This document shows, one piece after another, positions 23,581 through 35,095 of a stretch of 64,000 nucleotides of DNA (position 1 is its first letter; every line of letters begins with the position of its first letter). The notes beneath the pieces were generated by a model, which worked only from the letters and a program-made list of their open reading frames with translations, was not told where the DNA came from and ran no database searches. Both the position numbers and the translations under genes were made by a program. Origin of the DNA: Elmis aenea (taxonomy: Eukaryota > Arthropoda > Insecta > Coleoptera > Elmidae); contig OX393579.1 in the NCBI GenBank assembly GCA_947652605.1, positions 2,046,001 to 2,110,000 of the forward strand. Direction: 5' to 3'.

Positions 23581-25095
23581 TTGATCTGTTCATTTAAAGC
23601 AAATTGTTTTGAAACGTTAAAGAGAGCTTTTTTCCAAATTTTCATGTTTAAAAGCAGCACTTGAAACTTCTTTTGTTCCAGGAAAACAGGTGTCGGTGGA
23701 TCGGAGCCAACCAAATTCATCTGATTGAAATCTGTAAAAGGACAAAACACCATTAATCATTTATGGCAGTGCCTTAGGATCCCTTAAAACTGATCTTTTT
23801 TTTTATAAAGAGTTTCATTATTATACGATGTATCCACAAAAAAAGAGAGAACTCCTTGCAAGCACAAAAAACACTGCACAATTTTTTAATCGACACCTTA
23901 GATACACCAAAAAACACTGCACAATTTTTTAATCGACACTTTAGATACACAAAAAAACACTGCACAATTTTTTAATCGACACCTTGAAACCACAAAAAAG
24001 CACTGCACATATTTTAATAGCAAAAATTATTTTCGACATGCAGATCCTCTTGCGGATAACTAATTGTTGGTTGATGACCCACGTGAAGACAGCTTTGTTC
24101 CAGGAAAGCAGGTGTCGGTAGGTCGGAGCCAAATTCATCTGCTTGAAATCTGTAAATGGACAAAACACCATTAATTAATTAATTATGGCCGTGCCTTAGG
24201 ATCCTTTAAAACTTACTTTTTTTTTAATAGAGAGTTTCATTATTATACGATGTATCCACAAAAAAAGAGAGATTTCCTTGCAAGCACAAAAAACACTGCA
24301 CAATTTTTTAATCAGCACCTTGGAAGCACAAAGCTCAGATAAATAAAACAAAAGGTTACCCGATGCTGTGTATAAACCTTGTTTAAATAACTTTTATTTG
24401 AACTTTACCCGTTAGAAAGTCAATGTGTCTCAGCCCCGACTGACCTTTCCCTTCCTTGGTACTCACATGCATAAAGACCAAAATCCGCACGTGACTGAGA
24501 CCCATGGACTGTTTGTGCAAATAAGCACACTCCAACTTCCTTTGATTCAGTCTACCGATTACTCAGCTGCACGAATGCTAAGAAACTGGAGTGTCCGTTT
24601 AATTTGCAACCCGAATTACATTCCAAATGCTTATAGTTAAATCGGCTGCTATGCTATGCAATTAGCACGACTTAGCCATAAGACATATGGTCTGTTCACT
24701 TAAAGCAAATTGTTTCGAAACTTAAAGCGTTAAAGAGTGCTTTTTTCCAACTTTTCATGTTTAAAAGCAGCACTTGAAATTTCTTTTGTTCCAGGAAAAC
24801 AGCAGGTGTCGGTGGGTCGGAGCCAAATTCATCTGCTTGAAATCTGTAAATGGAGAAAACACCATTAATTAATTATGGCCGCGCCTTAGGATCCTTTAAA
24901 ACTTACTTTTTTTTTAATAGAGAGTTTCATTATTATACGATGTATCCACAAATAAAGAGAGAACTCCTTGCAAGCACAAAAAACACTGCACAATTTTTTA
25001 TTCGACACCTTGGATACACAAAAAACACTGCACAATTTTTTAATCGACCCCTTGGATACACAAAAAAAACACTGCACAATTTTTTAATCGACACT
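23581..25095 (+). repeat. satellite family B, block B1 (left edge of array)
   Basis: The satellite starts abruptly at about 23,581 inside a long B unit (CTGTTCATTTAAAGC). B modules in order are a leader with GGATCC and ATTATACGATGTATCC, one to five 42-bp sub-repeats beginning AAACACTGCACAATTTTTTA, a core ending near CACGTGAAGACAGC, and a tail CAGGTGTCGGTGGGTCGGAG through CACCATTAATTAAT. Leaders lie at about 23,778, 24,199 and 24,889. One long module (about 24,310-24,790) with TTGGAAGCACAAAGCTCAG is present. The sequence passes into family A through the shared core. Confidence 0.9.
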
Positions 25096-28000
25096 TTGAA
25101 ACCAATAACAAGCACTGCACATATTTTAATAGCAAAAATTATTTTCAACATGCAGATGCTCCTACGGGAAACTAATTGTTAGTTGTTCCGTGATGCCCCA
25201 CGTGAAAACAGCTTCTTTCAATCTTATATCTTTATTTATCGCAGCATTTGAACATTCATTTGTTTGTAGATAATAGACGGTGTGTGTGGGGGTACAGGTA
25301 CTGGATTGTAGGATTCACAAAACAAACTTGGATCACAAAAAAAACACTGCACAATTTAATAATCGACACTTTGAAACCAATAACAAACACTGCACATATT
25401 TTAATAGCAAAAATTATTTTCAACATGCAGTTCCTCCTAAGGGAAACTAATTGTTGGTTGTTCCGTGATGCCCCACGTGAAAACAGCTTCTTTCAATCTT
25501 ATATCTTTATTTATCGCAGCATTTGAACATTCATTTGTTTGTAGATAATAGACGGTGTGTGTGAGGGTACAGGTACTGGATTGTAGGATTCACAAAACAA
25601 ACTTGGATCACAAAAAAAACACTCCACAATTTAATAATCGACACTTTGAAACCAATAACAAACACTGCACATATTTTAATAGCAAAAATTATTTTCAACA
25701 TGCAGATCCTCCTAAGGGAAACTAATTGTTGGTTGTTCCGTGATGCCCCACGTGAAAACAGCTTCTTTCAATCTTATATCTTTATTTATCGCAGCATTTG
25801 AACATTCATTTGTTTGTAGATAATAGACGGTGTGTGTGGGGGTACAGGTACTGGATTGTAGGATTCACAAAACAAACTTGGATCACAAAAAAAACACTGC
25901 ACAATTTAATAATCGACACTTTGAAACCAATAACAAACACTGCACATATTTTAATAGCAAAAATTATTTTCAACATGCAGATCCTCCTACGGGAAACTAA
26001 TTGTTGGTTGTTCCGTGATGCCCCACGTGAAAACAGCTTCTTTCAATCTTATATCTTTATTTATCGCAGCATTTGAACATTCATTTGTTTGTAGATAATA
26101 GACGGTGTGTGTGGGGGTACAGGTACTGGATTGTAGGATTCACAAAACAAACTTGGATCACAAAAAAAACACTGCACAATTTAATAATCGACACTTTGAA
26201 ACCAATAACAAACACTGCACATATTTTAATAGCAAAAATTATTTTCAACATGCAGATCCTCCTACGGGAAACTTATTGTTGGTTGTTCCGTGATGCCCCA
26301 CGTGAAAACAGCTTCTTTCAATCTTATATCTTTATTTATCGCAGCATTTGAACATTCATTTGTTTGTAGATAATAGACGGTGTGTGTGGGGGTACAGGTA
26401 CTGGATTGTAGGATTCACAAAATAAACTTGGATCACAAAAAAAAACACTGCACAATTTAATAATCGACACTTTGAAACCAATAACAAACACTGCACATAT
26501 TTTAATAGCAAAAATTATTTTCAACATGCAGATCCTCCTACGGGAAACTAATTGTTGGTTGTTCCGTGATGCCCCACGTGAAAACAGCTTCTTTCAATCT
26601 TATATCTTTATTTATCGCAGAATTTGAACATTCATTTGTTTGTAGATAATAGAAGGTGGGTGTGGGGGTACAGGTACTGGATTGTAGGATTCACAAAACA
26701 AACTTGGATCACAAAAAAAAACACTGCACAATTTAATAATCGACACTTTGAAACCAATAACAAACACTGCACATATTTTAATAGCAAAAATTATTTTCAA
26801 CATGCAGATCCTCCTACGGGAAACTAATTGTTGGTTGTTCCGTGATGCCCCACGTGAAAACAGCTTCTTTCAATCTTATATCTTTATTTATCGCAGCATT
26901 TGAACATTCATTTGTTTGTAGATAATAGACGGTGTGTGTGGGGGTACAGGTACTGGATTGTAGGATTCACAAAATAAACTTGGATCACAAAAAAAAACAC
27001 TGCACAATTTAATAATCGACACTTTGAAACCAATAACAAACACTGCACATATTTTAATAGCAAAAATTATTTTCAACATGCAGATCCTCCTACGGGAAAC
27101 TTATTGTTGGTTGTTCCGTGATGCCCCACGTGAAAACAGCTTCTTTCAATCTTATATCTTTATTTATCGCAGCATTTGAACATTCATTTGTTTGTAGATA
27201 ATAGACGGTGTGTGTGGGGGTACAGGTACTGGATTGTAGGATTCACAAAATAAACTTGGATCACAAAAAAAAACACTGCACAATTTAATAATCGACACTT
27301 TGAAACCAATAACAAACACTGCACATATTTTAATAGCAAAAATTATTTTCAACATGCAGATCCTCCTACGGGAAACTAATTGTTGGTTGTTCCGTGATGC
27401 CCCACGTGAAAACAGCTTCTTTCAATCTTATATCTTTATTTATCGCAGCATTTGAACATTCATTTGTTTGTAGATAATAGACGGTGTGTGTGGGGGTACA
27501 GGTACTGGATTGTAGGATTCACAAAATAAACTTGGATCACAAAAAAAAACACTGCACAATTTAATAATCGACACTTTGAAACCAATAACAAACACTGCAC
27601 ATATTTTAATAGCAAAAATTATTTTCAACATGCAGATCCTCCTACGGGAAACTAATTGTTGGTTGTTCCGTGATGCCCCACGTGAAAACAGCTTCTTTCA
27701 ATCTTATATCTTTATTTAACGCAGCATTTGAACATTCATTTGTTTGTAGATAATAGACGGTGTGTGTGGGGGTACAGGTACTGGATTGTAGGATTCACAA
27801 AATAAACTTGGATCACAAAAAAAAACACTGCACAATTTAATAATCGACACTTTGAAACCAATAACAAACACTGCACATATTTTAATAGCAAACATTATTT
27901 TCAACATGCAGATCCTCCTACGGGAAACTAATTGTTGGTTGTTCCGTGATGCCCCACGTGAAAACAGCTTCTTTCAATCTTATATCTTTATTTATCGCAG

Positions 28001-28650
28001 CATTTGAACATTCATTTGTTTGTAGATAATAGACGGTGTGTGTGGGGGTACACGTACTGGATTGTAGGATTCACAAAACAAACTTGGATCACAAAAAAAA
28101 CACTGCACAATTTAATAATCGACACTTTTAAACCAATAACAAACACTGCACATATTTTAATAGCAAAAATTATTTTCAACATGCAGATCCTCCTACGGGA
28201 AACTAATTGTTGGTTGCTCCGTGATGCCCCACGTGAAAACAGCTTCTTTCAATCTTATATCTTTATTTATCGCAGCATTTGAACATTCATTTGTTTGTAG
28301 ATAATAGACGGTGTGTGTGGGGGTACACGTACTGGATTGTAGGATTCACAAAACAAACTTGGATCACAAATAAAACACTGCACAATTTAATAATCGACAC
28401 TTTGAAACCAATAACAAACACTGCACATATTTTAATAGCAAAAATTATTTTCAACATGCAGATCCTCCTACGGGAAACTAATTGTTGGTTGCTCCGTGAT
28501 GCCCCACGTGAAAACAGCTTCTTTCAATCTTATATCTTTATTTAACGCAGCATTTGAACATTCATTTGTTTGTAGATAATAGACGGTGTGTGTGGGGGTA
28601 CAGGTACTGGATTGTAGGATTCACAAAACAAACTTAGATCACAAAAAAAA
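25096..28650 (+). repeat. satellite family A, block A1 (275/276-bp monomers)
   Basis: About 12 full head-to-tail monomers plus partial ends. Register points such as CATTTGAACATTCATTTG recur at 25,248, 25,523, 25,798, 26,073, 26,348, 26,624 and so on. The 275 versus 276 length difference comes mainly from an A-run of 8 or 9 before CACTGCAC. Each monomer holds two related CACTGCACA half-modules and one CACGTG. Confidence 0.95.
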
Positions 28651-30600
28651 CACTGCACAATTTTTTAAACGACACCTTGAAACCACAAAGAAGCACTGCA
28701 TATATTTTAATAGCAAAAATTATTTTCGACATGCAGATCCTCTTGCGGATAACTAATTGTTGGTTGATGACCCACGTGAAGACAGCTTTGTTCCAGGAAA
28801 GCAGGTGTCGGTGGGTCGGAGCCAAATTCATCTGCTTGAAATCTGTAAATGGTTAAAACACCATTAATTAATTAATTATGGCCGCGCCTTAGGATCCTTT
28901 AAAACTTACTTTTTTTTTAATAGAGAGTTTCATTATTATACGATGTATCCACAAAAAAAGAGAGAACTCCTTGCAAGCACAAAAAACACTGCACAATTTT
29001 TTAATCGACCTCTTGGATACAGAAAAAACACTGCACAATTTTTTAATCGACCCCTTGGATACACAAAAAACACTGCACAATTTTTTAATCGACCCCTTGG
29101 ATACACAAAAAACATTGCACAATTTTTTAATCGACCCCTTGGATACACAAAAAACACTGCACAATTTTTTAATAGACACCTTAAAAGCACTGCACATATT
29201 TTAATAGCAAAAATTATTTTCGACATGCAGATCCTCTTGCGCCAAACTAATTGTTGGTTGATGCCCCACGTGAAAACAGCTTTGTTCCAGGAAAACAGCA
29301 GGTGTCGGTGGGTCGGAGCCAAATTCATCTGATTGAAATCTGTAAAAGGACAAAACACCATTAATCATTTATGGCAATGCCTTAGGATCCCTTAAAACTT
29401 ATCTTTTTTTTTTATAGAGAGTTTCATTATTATACGATGTATCCACAAAAAAAGAGAGAACTCCTTGCAAGCACAAAAAAACACTGCCCAATTTTTTAAT
29501 CGACACCTTGAAACCACTTAAAAGCACTTCACATATTTTAATAGCAAAAATTATTTTCGACATGCAGATCCTCTTGCGGCAAACTAATTGTTGGTTGATG
29601 ACCCACGTGAAGACAGCTTTGTTCCAGGAAAGCAGGTGTCGGTGGGTCGGAGCCAAATTCATCTGCTTGAAATCTGTAAATGGACAATACACCATTAATT
29701 AATTAATTATGGCCGCGCCTTAGGATCCTTTAAAACTTACTTTTTTTTTAATAGAGAGTTTCATTATTATACGATGTATCCACAAAAAAAGAGAGAACTC
29801 CTTGCAAGCACAAAAAACACTGCACAATTTTTTAATCAGCACCTTGGAAGCACAAAGCTCAGATAAATAAAACAAAAGGTTACCCGATGCTGTGTATAAA
29901 CCTTGTTTAAATAACTTTTATTTGAACTTTACCCGTTCGAAAGTCAATGTGTCTCAGCCCCGACTGACCTTTCCCTTCCTTGGTACTCACATGCACAAAG
30001 ACCAACATTCGCACGTGACTGAGACCCATGGACTGTTTGTGCAAATAAGCACACTCCAACTTCCTTTGATTCGGTCTACCGATTACTCAGCTGCACGAAT
30101 GCTAAGAAACTGGAGTGTTCCGTTTAATTTGCAACCCGAATTACATTCCAAATGCTTATAGTTAAATCGGCTGCTATGCTATGCAATTAGCACGACTTAG
30201 CCATAAGACATTTGGTCTGTTCACTTAAAGCAAATTGTTTCGAAACTTAAAGCGTTAAAGAGAGCTTTTTTCCAACTTTTCATGTTTAAAAGCAGCACTT
30301 GAAATTTCTTTTGTTTCAGGAAAACAGCAGGTGTCGGTGTTTCGGAGCCAAATTCATCGGCTTGAAATCTGTAAATGGAGAAAACACCATTAATTAATTA
30401 TGGCCGCGCCTTAGGATCCTTTAAAACTTACTTTTTTTTTAATAGAGAGTTTCATTATTATACGATGTATCCACAAATAAAGAGAGAACTCCTTGCAAGC
30501 ACAAAAATCACTGCACAATTTTTTAATCGACACCTTGGATACACAAAAAACACTGCACAATTTTTTAATCGACACCTTGGATACACAAAAAAAACACTGC
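28651..30600 (+). repeat. satellite family B, block B2
   Basis: GGATCC leaders at about 28,891, 29,384, 29,724 and 30,414 give short (493, 340 bp) and long (690 bp) units. Entry from A uses the shared core with the diagnostic TTTTTAAACGACACC. One long module begins near 29,836. The block exits into A at about 30,600. Confidence 0.9.
28980..29180 (+). repeat. 42-bp minisatellite, about five copies, in a B unit
   Basis: The unit (start AAAAAACACTGCACAATT, end CCCCTTGGATACA) repeats every 42 bp at about 28,980, 29,022, 29,064, 29,106 and 29,148. As 42 is a multiple of 3, all six frames stay in phase, which explains the long spurious frames here. Confidence 0.9.
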
Positions 30601-31415
30601 ACAATTTTATAATCGACACTTTAAAACCAATAACAAACACTGCACATATTTTAATAGCAAAAATTATTTTCCACATGCAGATCCTCCTACGGGAAACTAA
30701 TTGTTGGTTGTTCCGTGATGCCCCACGTGAAAACAGCTTCTTTCAATCTTATATCTTTATTTATCGCAGCATTTGAACATTCATTTGTTTGTAGATAATA
30801 GACGGTGTGTGTGGGGGTACACGTACTGGATTGTAGGATTCACAAAACAAACTTGGATCACATAAAAAACACTACACAATTTAATAATCGACACTTTGAA
30901 ACCAATAACAAACACTGCACATATTTTAATAGCAAAAATTATTTTCAACATGCAGATCCTCCTACGGGAAACTAATTGTTGGTTGTTCCGTGATGCCCCA
31001 CGTGAAAACAGCTTCTTTCAATCTTATATCTTTATTTATCGCAGCATTTGAACATTCATTTGTTTGTAGATAATAGACGGTGTGTGTGGGGGTACACGTA
31101 CTGGATTGTAGGATTCACAAAACAAACTTGGATCACAAAAAAAACACTGCACAATTTAATAATCGACACTTTGAAACCAATAACAAACACTGCACATATT
31201 TTAATAGCAAAAATTATTTTCAACATGCAGATCCTCCTACGGGAAACTAATTGTTGGTTGTTCCGTGATGCCCCACGTGAAAACAGCTTCTTTCAATCTT
31301 ATATCTTTATTTAACGCAGCATTTGAACATTCATTTGTTTGTAGATAACAGACGGTGTGTGGTGGTACAGGTACTGGATTGTATGATTCACAAAACAAAC
31401 TTAGATCATAAAAAA
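30601..31415 (+). repeat. satellite family A, block A2 (two full monomers plus edges)
   Basis: Full monomers start at 30,773 and 31,048. A terminal one starts at 31,323 and carries the variant set TAACAG, a shortened GTGTGTGG tract, TATGATTC and TTAGATCATA before passing into B. Confidence 0.9.
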
Positions 31416-34400
31416 AACACTGCACAATTTTTTAAACGACACCTTGAAACCACAAAGAAGCACTGCACATATTTTAATAGCAAAAATAATTTTCCACATG
31501 CAGATCCTCTTGCGCAAACTAATTGTTGGTTAATGCCCCACGTGAAGACAGCTTTGTTCCAGGAAAACAGGTGTCGGTGGGTCGGAGCCAAATTCATCTG
31601 CTTGAAATCTGTAAATGGAGAAAACACCATTAATTAATTATGGCCGCGCCTTAGGATCCTATAAAACTTACTTTTTTTTTAATAGAGAGTTTCATTATTA
31701 TACGATGTATCCACAAATAAAGAGAGAACTCCTTGCAAGCACAAAAAACACTGCACAATTTTTTAATCGACCCCTTGGATACACAAAAAACACTGCACAA
31801 TTTTTTAATAGACACCTTAAAAGCACTGCACATATTTTAATAGCAAAAATTATTTTCGACATGCAGATCCTCTTGAGCCAAACTAATTGTTGGTTGATGC
31901 CCCACGTGAAAACAGCTTTGTTCCAGGAAAACAGCAGGTGTCGGTGGGTCGGAGCCAAATTCATCTGATTGAAATCTGTAAAAGGACAAAACACCATTAA
32001 TCATTTATGGCAATGCCTTAGGATCCCTTAAAACTTATCTTTTTTTTTTATAGAGAGTTTCATTATTATTTGATGTATCCACAAAAAAAGAGAAAACTCC
32101 TTGCAAGCACAAAAAACACTGCACAATTTTTTAATCGACACCTTAGATACACAAAAAAACACTGCCCAATTTTTTAATCGACACCTTGAAACCATAAAGA
32201 AGCACTGCACATATTTTAATAGCAAAAATTATTTTCGACATGCAGATCCTCTTGCGGCAAACTAATTGTTGGTTGATGACCCACGTGAAGACAGCTTTGT
32301 TCCAGGAAAGCAGGTGTCGGTGGGTCGGAGCCAAATTCATCTGCTTGAAATCTGTAAATGGACAAAACACCATTAATTAATTATGGCCGCGCCTTAGGAT
32401 CCTATAAAACTTACTTTTTTTTTAATAGAGACTTTCATTATTATACAATGTATCCACAAAAAAAGAGAGAACTCCTTGCAAGCACAAAAAACACTGCACA
32501 ATTTTTTAATCAGCACCTTGGAAGCACAAAGCTCAGATAAATAAAACAAAAGGTTACCCGATGCTGTGTATAAACCTTGTTTAAATAACTTTAATTTGAA
32601 CTTTACCCGTTCGAAAGTCAATGTGTCTCAGCCCCGACTGACCTTTTCCTTCCTTGGTCCTCACATGCACAAAGACCAACATCCATCCGCACGTGACTGA
32701 GACCCATGGACTGTTTGTGCAAATAAGCACACTCCAACTTCCTTTGATTCGGTCTACCGATTACTCAGCTGCACGAATGCTAAGAAACTGGAGTGTTCCG
32801 TTTAATTTGCAACCCGAATTACATTCCAAACGCTTATAGCTAAGTCGGCTGCTATGCAATTTGCACGACTTAGCCATAAGACATTTGGTCTGTTCATTTA
32901 AAGCAAATTGTTTCGAAACTTAAAGCATTAAAAAGAGCTTTTTTCCAACTTTTCATGTTTAAAAGCAGCACTTGAAATTTCTTTTGTTCCAGGAAAACAG
33001 CAGGTGTCGGTGGGTCGGAGCCAAATTCAGCTGCTTGAAATCTGTAAATCAGGGGTCGCAAACTCAAATGTTATTACGGGCCAGTAAATTAGATTTGTGA
33101 GTAACGCGGGCCGTATTGAAATGAGGAGCCTCTTTTTCTTAGGTCACAGCCTCTTTTTTCAGTTTTTTAGTAGCGGGCCGTGTTCAAGGGTGTTTTTTTT
33201 TTTTAGTTTTGAACTATCTCAATAGTAGTAGCGACGGAATGTATTCAATAGTTGAGGTCGCGGGCCGTATACAAAGCCTTCGCGGGCCGCATCCGGCCCG
33301 CGGGCCGCCAGTTTGCGACCCCTGCTGTAAATGGACAAAACACCATTAATTAATTATGGCCGTGCCTTAGGATCCTTTAAAACTTACTTTATTTTTAAAA
33401 GAGAGTTTCATTATTATACGATGTATCCACAAAAAAAGAGAGAACTCCTTGCAAGCACAAAAAACACTGCACAATTTTTTAATCGACCTCTTGGATACAC
33501 AAAAAACACTGCACAATTTTTTAATCGACCCCTTGGATACACAAAAAACACTGCACAATTTTTTAATCGACACCTTGAAACCACTTAAAAGCACTGCACA
33601 TATTTTAATAGCAAAAATTATTTTCGACATGCAGATCCTCTTGCGGCAAACTAATTGTTGGTTGATGCCTCACGTGAAGACAGCTTTGTTCCAGGAAAGC
33701 AGGTGTCGGTGGGTCGGAGACAAATTCATTTGATTGAAATCTGTAAAAGGACAAAACACCATTAATCATTTATGGCAATGCCTTAGGATCCCTTAAAACT
33801 TATCTTTTTTTTTTTATAGAGAGTTTCATTATTATACGATGTATCCACAAAAAAAGAGAGAACTCCTTGCAAGCACAAAAAACACTGCACAATTTTTTAA
33901 TCGACACCTTAGATACACCAAAAAACACTGCACAATTTTTTAATCGACACCTTATATACACAAAAAAACACTGCCCAATTTTTTAATCGACACCTTGAAA
34001 CCATAAAGAAGCACTGCACATATTTTAATAGCAAAAATTATTTTCGACATGCAGATCCTCTTGCGGCAAACTAATTGTTGGTTGATGACCCACGTGAAGA
34101 CAGCTTTGTTCCAGGAAAGCAGGTGTCGGTGGGTCGGAGCCAAATTCATCTGCTTGAAATCTGTAAATGGACAATACACCATTAATTAATTAATTATGGC
34201 CGCGCCTTAGGATCCTTTAAAACTTACTTTTTTTTTAATAGAGAGTTTCATTATTATACGATGTATCCACAAAAAAAGAGAGAACTCCTTGCAAGCACAA
34301 AAAACACTGCACAATTTTTTAATCAGCACCTTGGAAGCACAAAGCTCAGATAAATAAAACAAAAAGTTACCCGATGCTGTGTATAAACCTTGTTTAAATA

Positions 34401-35095
34401 ACTTTAATTTGAACTTTACCCGTTCGAAAGTCAATGTGTCTCAGCCCCGACTGACCTTTTCCTTCCTTGGTCCTCACATGCACAAAGACCAACATCCATC
34501 CGCACGTGACTGAGACCCATGGACTGTTTGTGCAAATAAGCACACTCCAACTTCCTTTGATTCGGTCTACCGATTACTCAGCTGCACGAATGCTAAGAAA
34601 CTGGAGTGTTCCGTTTAATTTGCAACCCGAATTACATTCCAAATGCTTATAGTTAAATCGGCTGCTATGCTATGCAATTAGCACGACTTAGCCATAAGAC
34701 ATTTGGTCTGTTCACTTAAAGCAAATTGTTTCGAAACTTAAAGCGTTAAAGAGAGCTTTTTTCCAACTTTTCATGTTTAAAAGCAGCACTTGAAATTTCT
34801 TTTGTTCCAGGAAAACAGCAGGTGTCGGTGGTTCGGAGCCAAATTCATCTGCTTGAAATCTGTAAATGGAGAAAACACCATTAATTAATTATGGCCGCGC
34901 CTTAGGATCCTTTAAAACTTACTTTTTTTTTAATAGAGAGTTTCATTATTATACGATGTATCCACAAATAAAGAGAGAACTCCTTGCAAGCACAAAAATC
35001 ACTGCACAATTTTTTAATCGACACCTTGGATACACAAAAAACACTGCACAATTTTTTAATCGACACCTTGGATACACAAAAAAAACACTGCACAA
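31416..35095 (+). repeat. satellite family B, block B3
   Basis: GGATCC leaders at about 31,664, 32,022, 32,395, 33,370, 33,786, 34,210 and 34,910. Long modules begin near 32,510 and 34,324. A hAT MITE interrupts the first long unit at 33,050-33,324. Minisatellite counts vary from one to three per unit. Confidence 0.9.
33050..33324. mobile_element. hAT-type MITE inserted in satellite B
   Basis: A 275-bp element with perfect inverted ends CAGGGGTCGCAAACT / AGTTTGCGACCCCTG, flanked by perfect 8-bp duplications CTGTAAAT at 33,042-33,049 and 33,325-33,332. The interior has repeated GCGGGCCG motifs and no coding frame. The near-identical B unit around 61,036 has the uninterrupted site, confirming the insertion boundaries. 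Confidence 0.96.
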
